From the NCBI GenBank assembly GCA_949297445.1, contig CASFSS010000018.1, forward strand, positions 1 to 64,000: 64,000 nt of DNA, written 5' to 3'. This DNA comes from an uncultured bacterium (GTDB lineage: Bacteria; Bacillota_I; Bacilli_A; RFN20; CAG-826). The translations under genes were made by a program, and so were the position numbers. This document shows, piece after piece, positions 8,048 through 16,383 of this stretch; positions within the stretch are counted from its first letter, which is position 1; the number at the start of each line of letters is the position of its first letter. The notes beneath the pieces were generated by a model. It worked only from the letters and a program-made list of their open reading frames with translations. It ran no database searches and was not told the origin of the DNA.

Positions 8048-9691
8048 ATGAGCAAGAAAAACAAGCAAATAATTAAATGGATTTTATTCGCAATCACAAT
8101 TTGTTTTAATGTTTTTATTTTAGTTGAATCAATGTTGCCAGCTGCTTATTCTTCTTTGCAAAGCGATTTTATTGCAAATCTCTTTGGCGATTTATATGTT
8201 CCAAATACAACATCCGTCGCAATTGAAAATATATATTTTTCAAGCGATGAAAAAATTGAGATTACCAAGGGGACAACTAGAAGTATTGATATCGAGATAT
8301 ACCCCACAAACGCTAAATTGGAAACCATAAGCTTTGAAGGAGAAGGAAATGGAACTAATTTTAATCTCGTAAACGATGGCCAACGCTGTTATATAGAAGG
8401 ATATGAAATTGGCAATTATACGATTACCGCCTATTTAAACGCGCGCCCGGAAATTTATGCCACAACTACATTTTCAATCGTTGAGCGACCGGCTCCAATA
8501 GAATATTATGTTGCTGCTCCAAAAGAAAATTTAATGGTAGGCGACTCAATGATGCTAGATATTACTTATACGGCTAATGGCAATTTTGCCGATGAACTAA
8601 ACGCTTCTAGATATTACGATAAAAATAAATTATCTTTTCAAACTAATAACGACGACATCGTCTCTATTGATAATAATGGAATAATTAAAGGCAAAAAAGC
8701 TGGTAAATGTACCATCATAATTATGCCTGGCAATCAAACTATCGATTTGACAGTTCAAGAAGCTACAAATCCATTGGTGTACCCCGAGGAAATAAATTTG
8801 TCTGGACCTAATGAAGTACATATCTATGATATGGATTATCTAGAATCAGGTGACATAGTAGCAAATCAAATGAAAGTTGATTTTGGCGAAATCACTCCTT
8901 CGAATGATGACGTTTTTTTCAAAGTTGAGGACGAACTTTTGGCACGCGTAGAAAGTGATGGAACCATTTTTGGCTATAAAAAGACCGGCAAAACAAAAGT
9001 TTATGCCTATTCGGTCATGAATCCAGAAATTTATGCCTATAAAGAAATAGTTGTTGAAGAGGTGATACCAGAATCATTTGATATTATTTGTGATAATAGT
9101 ACATTAGATACATACGAATTTGCTTTAAACAACAGCAAAACATTCCGAGGTGTTTTTTCACCAATCAATACGACCAATACCAACATTGTTGCAAATTCTA
9201 ATAACGACATTATTGGAATCTCTAATAATGGTAGAAGCGTCATTATCCAAACATTGGCGATTGGCAATTGTGAAGTCACATTTAAATCGGCAGCAAATAA
9301 TTCGTTAGAAAAAACAATTCAAATTAAAGTTGTAAAATTGCCACCATCAGAAGATGCAAATTACGATGATTTTATTACATTTGTTAGAAAATCAATTGGA
9401 CACTTTTCTTTATTTTTCATCGACGGAATTCTCGCTTTTTTTGTCGTTTTGCTCCTCTTGAACGACAACAAAAAAATCAAATCTTGGATGTGCGCACTTA
9501 TATCACTAGGCATGATTATATTTGTTGCTGGATTGTCTGAACTTTTTCAATTTATACCAACTGACCGGTCTCCTTCTATAATAGATGTTCTCATCAATAT
9601 GGCAGGGGCATTAATCGGAATAGCGTTATCCATTGGAATCTTATCAATAGTTAAAGTTGTTAAATATAAGAAGAGAAAAAAGAACGGATAA
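8048..9691 (+). CDS. VanZ-family membrane protein with Ig-like domains inserted after the first helix
   Basis: A 547-residue protein. Residues about 10-30 are a first membrane helix. Residues about 55-435 are outside the membrane and look like consecutive bacterial Ig-like (BIG2-type) repeats (patterns such as DIVSIDNNGIIKGKKAGKCTI). Three further helices follow. The C-terminal part has the VanZ signature: KSIGHF at 448-453, then E498..Q501..R507..D513..N517 in SELFQF...DVLINMAGALIG. In ordinary VanZ proteins the first and second helices are joined by a short loop, so here about 400 residues are inserted. VanZ proteins affect glycopeptide and lipoglycopeptide susceptibility by an unsettled mechanism. 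A cell-surface glycan-related role is inferred. Confidence 0.8.
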   Translation: MSKKNKQIIKWILFAITICFNVFILVESMLPAAYSSLQSDFIANLFGDLYVPNTTSVAIENIYFSSDEKIEITKGTTRSIDIEIYPTNAKLETISFEGEGNGTNFNLVNDGQRCYIEGYEIGNYTITAYLNARPEIYATTTFSIVERPAPIEYYVAAPKENLMVGDSMMLDITYTANGNFADELNASRYYDKNKLSFQTNNDDIVSIDNNGIIKGKKAGKCTIIIMPGNQTIDLTVQEATNPLVYPEEINLSGPNEVHIYDMDYLESGDIVANQMKVDFGEITPSNDDVFFKVEDELLARVESDGTIFGYKKTGKTKVYAYSVMNPEIYAYKEIVVEEVIPESFDIICDNSTLDTYEFALNNSKTFRGVFSPINTTNTNIVANSNNDIIGISNNGRSVIIQTLAIGNCEVTFKSAANNSLEKTIQIKVVKLPPSEDANYDDFITFVRKSIGHFSLFFIDGILAFFVVLLLLNDNKKIKSWMCALISLGMIIFVAGLSELFQFIPTDRSPSIIDVLINMAGALIGIALSIGILSIVKVVKYKKRKKNG

Positions 9692-9697
9692 TTACTG

Positions 9698-9713
9698 TAA
9701 TGCAATAGCATTA
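9698..9713. promoter_or_regulatory. inverted repeat overlapping the -35 of the cap operon
   Basis: TAATGC-AATA-GCATTA is a perfect 6-base dyad that overlaps the first bases of the -35 hexamer (9712-9717). No U-run follows, so an operator is more likely than a terminator, though it could also be a weak 3' hairpin for the VanZ-Ig gene. Confidence 0.35.
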
Positions 9714-9740
9714 GACAAAATGTACATTGGAGTCTATAAT
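9712..9740 (+). promoter_or_regulatory. promoter of the capEFG-rfb operon
   Basis: TAGACA (9712-9717), 17 bases, TATAAT (9735-9740). A ribosome site AAAAGGA follows 8 bases before the ATG at 9764. It would drive the seven-gene run to 16380. Confidence 0.6.
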
Positions 9741-9763
9741 GTAAGCATTAAAAGGACATCGTT

Positions 9764-10783
9764 ATGTTTGCAAACAAAATAATTCTAATTACTGGCGGCA
9801 CTGGTTCATTTGGTCGTGCTGTGACTAATCGTTTTTTAAATACCGATATAAAAGAAATACGCATTTTATCACGAGATGAAAAAAAACAAGATGACATGCG
9901 CAAAGAATATAAAAACCCAAAACTAAAATTTTATATTGGCGATATTAGAGATTATTCATCAATTGAATATGCATTTAAAGATGTCGATTATGTATTTAAT
10001 GCAGCGGCGTTAAAACAAGTTCCATCATGCGAATTTTTCCCGATGGAAGCCATAAAAACAAATGTTATTGGCTCAGATAATGTTATTAATGCGTGCATCA
10101 AAAACGGAGTCAAAAAAGCTGTATTTTTATCAACTGATAAAGCTGCCTATCCAATTAATGCAATGGGCATGTCAAAAGCGTTAATGGAAAAAAATGTTGT
10201 TGCGAAAAGTAGACAATTATCTAGCCAGGAGACAATTTTATGCCTAACTAGATACGGAAATGTAATGGGAACAAGAGGTTCCGTTATTCCTCTATTTTTA
10301 GAACAAATAAAGAACAAACAGCCTCTCACTATTACTAATCCAGAAATGACAAGATTTGTCATGACGCTCGAGGAGGCGGTTGATTTAGTTTTGTACGCTT
10401 TTGAACACGGAAACCAAGGTGATCTCTTTGTTCAAAAATCCCCCGCTGCCACTATTGACATTTTGGCAAAAGCCATCATTGAATTAACTAAAAGCGACAC
10501 AAAAATTGAATATATTGGCACGCGCCATGGCGAAAAATTATTTGAAACGCTCGTGACTCAAGAAGAGATGATGCGCGCAAAAGACTTAGGATTATTTTAT
10601 TGCATTCCTGCTGACAATCGCGATTTAAACTATGATAAATATGTTACTATAGGTAATCAAAACAGCGAATTAATAAAATCGTATACATCACATAATACCA
10701 ATCGTTTAAATCTTTCGCAAATGAAAGAAATGCTCAAAAAAATTTATTCATTTGAGAAAGAAAATATTATAAAAAATGATTAA
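9764..10783 (+). CDS. capE: UDP-N-acetylglucosamine 4,6-dehydratase (5-inverting), CapE-like
   Basis: First enzyme of UDP-N-acetyl-L-fucosamine synthesis: dehydrates and 5-epimerises UDP-GlcNAc. It is a cytosolic short-chain dehydrogenase of 339 residues, the short soluble form without the membrane domain of CapD. Visible features are the NAD loop GGTGSFG (10-16), AALKQVP, and the active-site block STDKAAYPINAMGMSK with the FlaA1/CapE-type M-x3-K in place of Y-x3-K. The next two genes encode the matching CapF- and CapG-like enzymes, which makes this assignment much safer than PseB or FlaA1. The gene overlaps capF by 8 bases and is the first of a seven-gene operon. Confidence 0.9.
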   Translation: MFANKIILITGGTGSFGRAVTNRFLNTDIKEIRILSRDEKKQDDMRKEYKNPKLKFYIGDIRDYSSIEYAFKDVDYVFNAAALKQVPSCEFFPMEAIKTNVIGSDNVINACIKNGVKKAVFLSTDKAAYPINAMGMSKALMEKNVVAKSRQLSSQETILCLTRYGNVMGTRGSVIPLFLEQIKNKQPLTITNPEMTRFVMTLEEAVDLVLYAFEHGNQGDLFVQKSPAATIDILAKAIIELTKSDTKIEYIGTRHGEKLFETLVTQEEMMRAKDLGLFYCIPADNRDLNYDKYVTIGNQNSELIKSYTSHNTNRLNLSQMKEMLKKIYSFEKENIIKND

Positions 10784-11897
10784 AAAAATACTTGTAACAG
10801 GAGCAAATGGTTTTATAGGAAAAAATATTTGCTACGCTTTAAAAAGCAGCAATTATGAGGTTTTCAAATACGATATAAATGACACGACCAATCAGTTGGA
10901 AAATTTAGTAGATAAATGTGATTTTATTATTCACTTGGCTGCCACAAATCGTAGCGAGAATATAAATGATTTCGAAAAAAATAATGTCGTATTAACTGAG
11001 TTGCTCATTAAATTAATCATTGCGAGCAACAAAAAAATACCAGTAATTTTTGCAAGCAGCATTCAAGCGACCAACAGCACTCCCTTTGGCGAATCAAAAA
11101 GGAAGGCTGAAGACATATTAAAATGTTTTTCAAGCGAAAGAAAGAATTGTGTTTACATCTATCGATTGCCAAATTTGTTTGGCAAATGGGGAACTCCGAA
11201 TTATAATTCGGTCGTCGCTACATATTGCTATAATATTGCAAGAAATATCGACATAAGAATTGATGAACGAATTGAGCCGTTAAGATTGGTTTATATTGAT
11301 GATGTAATAAATTCTTTTATGGCGAAAATTAAAAATTATTCTATCATAGATAGCTCATTTGAATATTGCACGGTTACACCCGAATATCAAATAACATTAA
11401 ATGAATTGGCCAATACTCTTCTCAAATTCAAAAAAGAACGAGAAAAATTAATTATTTCTGAAATTAATAATAATGAATTAACAAAAAAATTATACTCGAC
11501 ATATATCTCCTACATTGATGAAAACGATTTGTCCACCGCACTCTCTGCTCACCTTGATGAACGAGGTTCTTTTACCGAATTATTAAAGAGCACATCCTTT
11601 GGACAAATATCTATTAACAAAATTCGCGCTAAACAAGTCAAAGGAAATCATTTTCACATGAGCAAAGTAGAAAAATATATCGTCGTCGATGGCGTTTGCG
11701 AAATCAAATTACGAAAAATCGGTGAATGCAATATCGCTTCATACATCTGCGATGGTAAAAACTTAAAAATTGTTGATATACCTCCTGGATATACGCATAA
11801 CATTACCAATGTTTCAAACGAAGATGCTCTTGTTTTAATTTGGGCTGATGAAATATTCGATGGCGACCATGCGGATACATACATTGAAGAAGTGTAA
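10776..11897 (+). CDS. capF: UDP-2-acetamido-2,6-dideoxy-hexulose 3-epimerase/reductase, CapF-like
   Basis: A bifunctional enzyme of the UDP-FucNAc pathway. The C-terminal cupin epimerises C3 of the CapE product and the N-terminal SDR domain reduces C4 with NADPH, giving UDP-N-acetyl-L-talosamine. Residues 1-235 carry GANGFIG and the extended-SDR fold. Residues about 255-373 are the cupin (LDERGSFTELLKS, then GNHFHMSKVEKYIVVDG with the metal-binding histidines). This domain pairing is diagnostic of CapF. It lies between CapE and CapG with an 8-base overlap and a 2-base gap. The length of 373 is typical. Confidence 0.92.
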   Translation: MIKKILVTGANGFIGKNICYALKSSNYEVFKYDINDTTNQLENLVDKCDFIIHLAATNRSENINDFEKNNVVLTELLIKLIIASNKKIPVIFASSIQATNSTPFGESKRKAEDILKCFSSERKNCVYIYRLPNLFGKWGTPNYNSVVATYCYNIARNIDIRIDERIEPLRLVYIDDVINSFMAKIKNYSIIDSSFEYCTVTPEYQITLNELANTLLKFKKEREKLIISEINNNELTKKLYSTYISYIDENDLSTALSAHLDERGSFTELLKSTSFGQISINKIRAKQVKGNHFHMSKVEKYIVVDGVCEIKLRKIGECNIASYICDGKNLKIVDIPPGYTHNITNVSNEDALVLIWADEIFDGDHADTYIEEV

Positions 11898-11899
11898 AA

Positions 11900-13021
11900 A
11901 TGAAAAAAATAAAACTCGTAACGATATTAGGAACTAGGCCAGAAATAATTCGCTTGTCTGCCGTCATAAAAAGATGCGACAAAGAGTTTGATCACATTTT
12001 AGTGCACACCGGACAAAACTATGATTACGAATTAAATCAAATTTTTTTTGAAGAATTAGGTATAAGAAAACCCGATTACTATTTGTCGTGCGTCGGCAAA
12101 AATTTAGGTGAAACAATTGGAAATATAATTGCCGAAACATACGATTTGTTAATTGCTTTAAAACCCGATGCCATTTTAATATTGGGCGACACAAATAGCG
12201 CTTTGGCAGCCATTTCCGCAAAAAGACTGAAAATACCTATTTTCCATATGGAAGCCGGCAATAGATGTGGCGATTGGAATGTCCCGGAAACAATCAATCG
12301 AAAAATTGTCGATCACATTTCAGACATAAATTTGCCATATACAAACATAGCTAAGCAAAATTTAATTAATGAGGGTCTCGAAGAGAGATATATTTTTGTC
12401 ACCGGTTCGCCAATGCTAGAAGTAATTCATTCACACTTAGATGCAATCAATCGATGTGATATATTAAAAAAAATGTCCTTAGAGAAGAACAAATATATAG
12501 TTGTTTCTTCACATCGTGAAGAAAATATTGATAATAAAAATAATTTTGAAAAAGTTATTGAATCTATTAACGCAGTTGCTGAAAAATATAAAATTCCAAT
12601 TATTTTTTCAACCCATCCACGTACGAGGCATGCTCTTAATGCAACTAAAGCCAAACTCAACCCCCTGATTATTTCTTCAAAACCGTTTGGTTTTATTGAA
12701 TATGCTCATTTACAAAAAAACGCCATGTTTGTTCTTTCTGATAGCGGAACGCTAACTGAAGAATCCGCAATGATGAAATTTCCAGCTATTTTATTTAGAA
12801 CATCCACCGAAAGACCAGAAGGCATACTAGCCAAATCGATTGTTTTATCAGGCATCGAAAAGACTGGTGTTTTAAAAGCCATCGAACGCGAACTAAGCGA
12901 TTATAAATTTGCAAAAATGCCAGAAAATTATGATAAATTAAATGTATCAAAAATTATTACTAAAATTATTAAAGAAAATATCTCATTTATAAATAAGGAA
13001 ATTTGGCACAAAAACGATTAA
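11900..13021 (+). CDS. capG: UDP-N-acetylglucosamine 2-epimerase family, CapG-like
   Basis: A 373-residue member of the WecB/MnaA 2-epimerase family with a GT-B fold (GTRPEIIRLSAV at the N-terminus, HTGQNYD, MEAGNRCGDWNVPETINR, SDSGTLTEE). In the CapEFG context it would convert UDP-N-acetyl-L-talosamine to UDP-N-acetyl-L-fucosamine rather than make UDP-ManNAc. It starts 2 bases after capF. The LETGNRC-like motif and the position after capF support CapG over MnaA, but sequence alone does not prove the substrate. Confidence 0.88.
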   Translation: MKKIKLVTILGTRPEIIRLSAVIKRCDKEFDHILVHTGQNYDYELNQIFFEELGIRKPDYYLSCVGKNLGETIGNIIAETYDLLIALKPDAILILGDTNSALAAISAKRLKIPIFHMEAGNRCGDWNVPETINRKIVDHISDINLPYTNIAKQNLINEGLEERYIFVTGSPMLEVIHSHLDAINRCDILKKMSLEKNKYIVVSSHREENIDNKNNFEKVIESINAVAEKYKIPIIFSTHPRTRHALNATKAKLNPLIISSKPFGFIEYAHLQKNAMFVLSDSGTLTEESAMMKFPAILFRTSTERPEGILAKSIVLSGIEKTGVLKAIERELSDYKFAKMPENYDKLNVSKIITKIIKENISFINKEIWHKND

Positions 13022-13045
13022 AATAATACAAAAAAGAGAGAGCAT

Positions 13046-14143
13046 ATGAAATTATATTATGAAAATTTAAAAAACTTTTATGAAAATAAGGTTGTTCTTA
13101 TCACGGGCAACACCGGTTTTAAAGGTTCTTGGTTAACAGCAATTCTTTTGCATTTTGGAGCAAAAGTAATTGGATATTCCCTCAATCCACCAACAAAACC
13201 AAACTTATTTGAACTAGGTAATTTTGACAAAAAAATTGATTACATATACGGCGATGTCCGCGATTTAGAAGCTTTAAAAAGAACAATCAATAAGTTTAAT
13301 CCTGAAATAATTTTTCATCTTGCCGCCCAACCACTCGTCTTGGCTTCTTATGAAAATCCTCAATATACCTTTGAAACCAATATAATGGGAACGGTAAATA
13401 TTTTAGAAGCGATTAGAACCAATGGAAAAGTTAAATCATTTTTAAATGTTACAACGGATAAAGTTTACGAAAATAATGATGATCCTCACCATGCTTTTAA
13501 AGAAAATGAACCATTAAATGGTTTTGATCCTTATTCGAACAGTAAATCGTGTTCTGAACTAGTGACTTCTTCATACAAAAAATCATTTTTTAATAACGAT
13601 GATGCCACTGCCATTTCTACCGCCCGTGCCGGCAATGTCATTGGTGGCGGAGATTTTTCAGAAAATCGAATTATTCCTGATTGTGTTCGCGCTTTGATGA
13701 ATAACCAAATAATGCAAATAAGAAACCCTAATTCAGTAAGACCATATCAACATGTATTGGAGCCATTATTTTGCTATTTGCTCATCGCCTATGCACAATT
13801 CTATGACAAAAAATATTCAGGTTCATATAACATAGGTCCATTAGAAAACGATTCCCTATCAACGATTGAGCTAGTAAAAATATTTGCTAAGCACGCCGAC
13901 AATTTTAAATACGTCAGCAAGGAGATTAAGCAAAATCACGAAGCAGAATATTTAAGACTTGATTGTCAAAAAATGCGAAGCACGTTTAATTGGGAACCTT
14001 GTTGGAATATTGAAACAGCCGTTATTAAGACGGTGGAATTTACCAAAGCATTAATCGACGGAGAAGATGTTTCTGACATTATGTCCAAGCAAATTCAAGA
14101 ATATATTAATTATGTAAAAAAGAAAGAAGAGGCAAATTTATGA
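13046..14143 (+). CDS. rfbG: CDP-glucose 4,6-dehydratase
   Basis: Converts CDP-D-glucose to CDP-4-keto-6-deoxyglucose in the cytosol, the entry step to CDP-6-deoxy and 3,6-dideoxy sugars. It is an extended SDR of 365 residues with the RfbG-specific GNTGFKGSWL loop (26-35), HLAAQPLV, TTDKVYEN and DPYSNSKSCSELV (Y-x3-K). AAAGAGAGAG precedes the ATG. It overlaps the next gene by ATGA, and that gene encodes the partner cytidylyltransferase, so the pair is secure. It is reversed relative to the common rfbF-rfbG order. Confidence 0.93.
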   Translation: MKLYYENLKNFYENKVVLITGNTGFKGSWLTAILLHFGAKVIGYSLNPPTKPNLFELGNFDKKIDYIYGDVRDLEALKRTINKFNPEIIFHLAAQPLVLASYENPQYTFETNIMGTVNILEAIRTNGKVKSFLNVTTDKVYENNDDPHHAFKENEPLNGFDPYSNSKSCSELVTSSYKKSFFNNDDATAISTARAGNVIGGGDFSENRIIPDCVRALMNNQIMQIRNPNSVRPYQHVLEPLFCYLLIAYAQFYDKKYSGSYNIGPLENDSLSTIELVKIFAKHADNFKYVSKEIKQNHEAEYLRLDCQKMRSTFNWEPCWNIETAVIKTVEFTKALIDGEDVSDIMSKQIQEYINYVKKKEEANL

Positions 14144-14916
14144 AAGTTGTTATTTTAGCCGGTGGATACGGTACGCGCATTAGCGAAGAAAGCTATTTGC
14201 GACCAAAACCAATGATTGATATAGGCGGCAAGCCTATTTTGTGGCATATTATGAAAATTTTTTCTTCGTTTGGATTTAATGAATTCATAATATGCGCTGG
14301 GTACAAGCAAGAAGTCATCAAAGAATATTTTGATAACTATTATATTAATAGTTGCGACGTCACTTTCGATTTTGCTAGTAGCACAAAAACTATCCATAAT
14401 AACGCAACAGAGGCTTGGAAAGTAACAGTCGTAAATACTGGCATAGATACAATGACAGGCGGACGCTTAAAAAGAATTAAAGACTATATCGGCAACGAGC
14501 CATTCTTCATAACTTATGGTGATGGTGTTAGTAATGTCAACCTTAAATCTCTCTTAGCATTTCATAATAAAAACAAAAAAATTCTTACAATCACCGCCAT
14601 TCAACCAGAAGGAAGATTTGGAATAATTTCATTCGGCAAAGATGACGAAATAAAAGCGTTTAGAGAAAAATCAAAAGATGACACTGGCTGGATTAATGGT
14701 GGTTTCATGGTTGCCGAACCAACTCTTTTTGATTATATCGAAGGCGATAAAACCGTTTTCGAAAAAGAGCCGTTTGAACAATTAGTGGCAAACAATCAGA
14801 TTGACGCATATAAGCATAATGGCTTTTGGCAATGCATGGACACAATGCGCGATAAAGAAAAATTAGAAGGAATGTGGGCGGCCAACAAAGCTCCTTGGAA
14901 ATTATGGAAAAAGTAA
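14140..14916 (+). CDS. rfbF: glucose-1-phosphate cytidylyltransferase
   Basis: Makes CDP-D-glucose from CTP and glucose-1-phosphate. At 258 residues it has the family length and begins with the nucleotidyltransferase loop KVVILAGGYGTRISEES, followed by RPKPMIDIGGKPILWHIMK and later FITYGDGVSNVN and WINGGFMV. It overlaps rfbG by 4 bases. Glucose-1-phosphate could come from the phosphohexomutase at 45803-47503. Confidence 0.94.
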   Translation: MKVVILAGGYGTRISEESYLRPKPMIDIGGKPILWHIMKIFSSFGFNEFIICAGYKQEVIKEYFDNYYINSCDVTFDFASSTKTIHNNATEAWKVTVVNTGIDTMTGGRLKRIKDYIGNEPFFITYGDGVSNVNLKSLLAFHNKNKKILTITAIQPEGRFGIISFGKDDEIKAFREKSKDDTGWINGGFMVAEPTLFDYIEGDKTVFEKEPFEQLVANNQIDAYKHNGFWQCMDTMRDKEKLEGMWAANKAPWKLWKK

Positions 14917-15827
14917 TTATTACGGGTGCTAATGGTTTTGTTGGAAGTAATTTAGTAAGAAAATTACTCTCAAAAAAAATTAGGGTTATTGCTATTGACT
15001 TGCCAAACGCGACATCAAACCTTGATTTATCTAATGAATTACTAACTTTTATACCCCTTGATATAAAAGACATTGAATGTTTAAAGACAAAAGAAATTTG
15101 CCATGGAAGTGATGTGTTTTTTCATTTTGCCTGGCGAGGCTCGGCTGGTGAATTAAGAAAAGATGCCACCGCCCAACTTAGTAATGCCCAAGCAACAGCC
15201 GCTTGTGTCGAAATTGCAAGTGAAATTGGCTGTCAAAAAATCGTCGTTGCTGGCTCAATTGCTGAATTCGAAGCTCAACAAGCAATTTACACCGATGAAA
15301 TATTACCAAACGAGTCATATATATATGGACTTGGAAAATCGATCGCCCATTCGCTGGCAAAAATAAAAGCAGCGACTCATAAAATCGATTTTGTTTGGAT
15401 TTATATAACCAATATCTATGGGCCTGGCGAAAAATCTCCTCGTCTTATAAATAATTCGCTAAGAAAAATTATTAATTCTGAAAAATTAGAGTTTTCAACA
15501 GCGACTAATTTATACGATTTTATTTATATCGATGATGCGATTGAAGCCATTACATTGGTCGGCGAAAAAGGAATGAATAATGTTTCCTATCTAATCGGCT
15601 CTTCCTATCCAAAGGTTTTGCGAGATTTTTTATTGGATATGATTAAAGCATTAAACTACAAAGGAGAATACAATTTCGGCGCCATTCACTCCTCGGGAAT
15701 CGCTTTGTCCAAAGAATATTTTGACAATTCAAAAATTCGTTCACTCGGATTTAAAGACAAATTTACTTTTAAAGATGGAATTATAAAAACATACAAATGG
15801 TGGCAGGAAGAAATTAAAAATGACTAG
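14904..15827 (+). CDS. NAD-dependent epimerase/reductase, probable CDP-4-keto-6-deoxyhexose reductase
   Basis: An extended SDR protein whose Rossmann loop ITGANGFVGSN follows directly after the ATG at 14904. That start is chosen over an upstream GTG at 14874, because the extra ten residues would precede the usual SDR start. It overlaps rfbF by 13 bases. Residues include VAGSIAEFE and the Y-x3-K site YIYGLGKS. Its place between rfbF and an RmlC-like epimerase suggests it reduces C4 of an epimerised CDP-4-keto sugar, as RmlD does for dTDP-rhamnose. CDP-tyvelose epimerase or abequose/paratose synthase-type activities are alternatives. The exact sugar cannot be read from the sequence. Confidence 0.75.
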   Translation: MEKVIITGANGFVGSNLVRKLLSKKIRVIAIDLPNATSNLDLSNELLTFIPLDIKDIECLKTKEICHGSDVFFHFAWRGSAGELRKDATAQLSNAQATAACVEIASEIGCQKIVVAGSIAEFEAQQAIYTDEILPNESYIYGLGKSIAHSLAKIKAATHKIDFVWIYITNIYGPGEKSPRLINNSLRKIINSEKLEFSTATNLYDFIYIDDAIEAITLVGEKGMNNVSYLIGSSYPKVLRDFLLDMIKALNYKGEYNFGAIHSSGIALSKEYFDNSKIRSLGFKDKFTFKDGIIKTYKWWQEEIKND

Positions 15828-16380
15828 AACATTTAAATTCGAAAAATTATCTTTAGAAGGAGCGTATTTAATTACCCCTTTTTTAAGCGACGATGAGCGT
15901 GGATCTTTTGTCAAAGACTACTCCAAAGAAGTATTTTTAAAAAATGGAATTGATTATGATTTAAAAGAAGTATTTTATACATATTCTAAGCGTGGTGTCA
16001 TACGCGCTATCCATTTTCAAAAAGTAAAACAGCAAGCCAAATTAGTGCGATGCGTAAGCGGCAAAATATACGATATAATTGTCGATTTACGAAAGGATTC
16101 TAAAACATATAAAAAATGGCTTGGCTTTTATTTAGATGGGGAGCGTGGCCAAGAATTGTTAGTTCCAGAAGGATTTGGCCATGGCTATTTAGTCATAGAA
16201 CCATCAATTGTGTCATATAAATGCGCCGAAAAATTTTATGGCGAATATGATACCGGTATTATCTATAACGATAGTGAATTAAATGTCCACTGGCCAATAA
16301 AAGAAAACAATATTGATCAAGTAATTTTATCTAGCAAGGATAAAAGTCTTCAAACTTTTTTGGAATTCGATAAAGAATAA
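15820..16380 (+). CDS. RmlC-like 3- or 3,5-epimerase of a nucleotide 4-keto-6-deoxy sugar
   Basis: A 186-residue cupin of the dTDP-4-dehydrorhamnose 3,5-epimerase family. Family blocks are present: DERGSFVKDY, RGVIRAIHFQ (the catalytic histidine is in this block), KLVRCVSGKIYDIIVDLRKDS, VPEGFGHGYLV and YNDSELNVHWP. It overlaps the reductase gene by 8 bases. No dTDP-glucose genes (rmlA, rmlB) are in the window, whereas rfbF and rfbG are in the same operon. I therefore infer that it acts on CDP-4-keto-6-deoxyglucose. It is the last gene of the operon and converges on licD with a 3-base gap. Confidence 0.82.
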   Translation: MTRTFKFEKLSLEGAYLITPFLSDDERGSFVKDYSKEVFLKNGIDYDLKEVFYTYSKRGVIRAIHFQKVKQQAKLVRCVSGKIYDIIVDLRKDSKTYKKWLGFYLDGERGQELLVPEGFGHGYLVIEPSIVSYKCAEKFYGEYDTGIIYNDSELNVHWPIKENNIDQVILSSKDKSLQTFLEFDKE

Positions 16381-16383
16381 AAT

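Noticed and set aside
14874-14903. GTG start for the CDP-sugar reductase gene
   Set aside because: It adds ten residues ahead of the usual SDR start and lies deeper in rfbF; the ATG at 14904 places the Rossmann loop normally.
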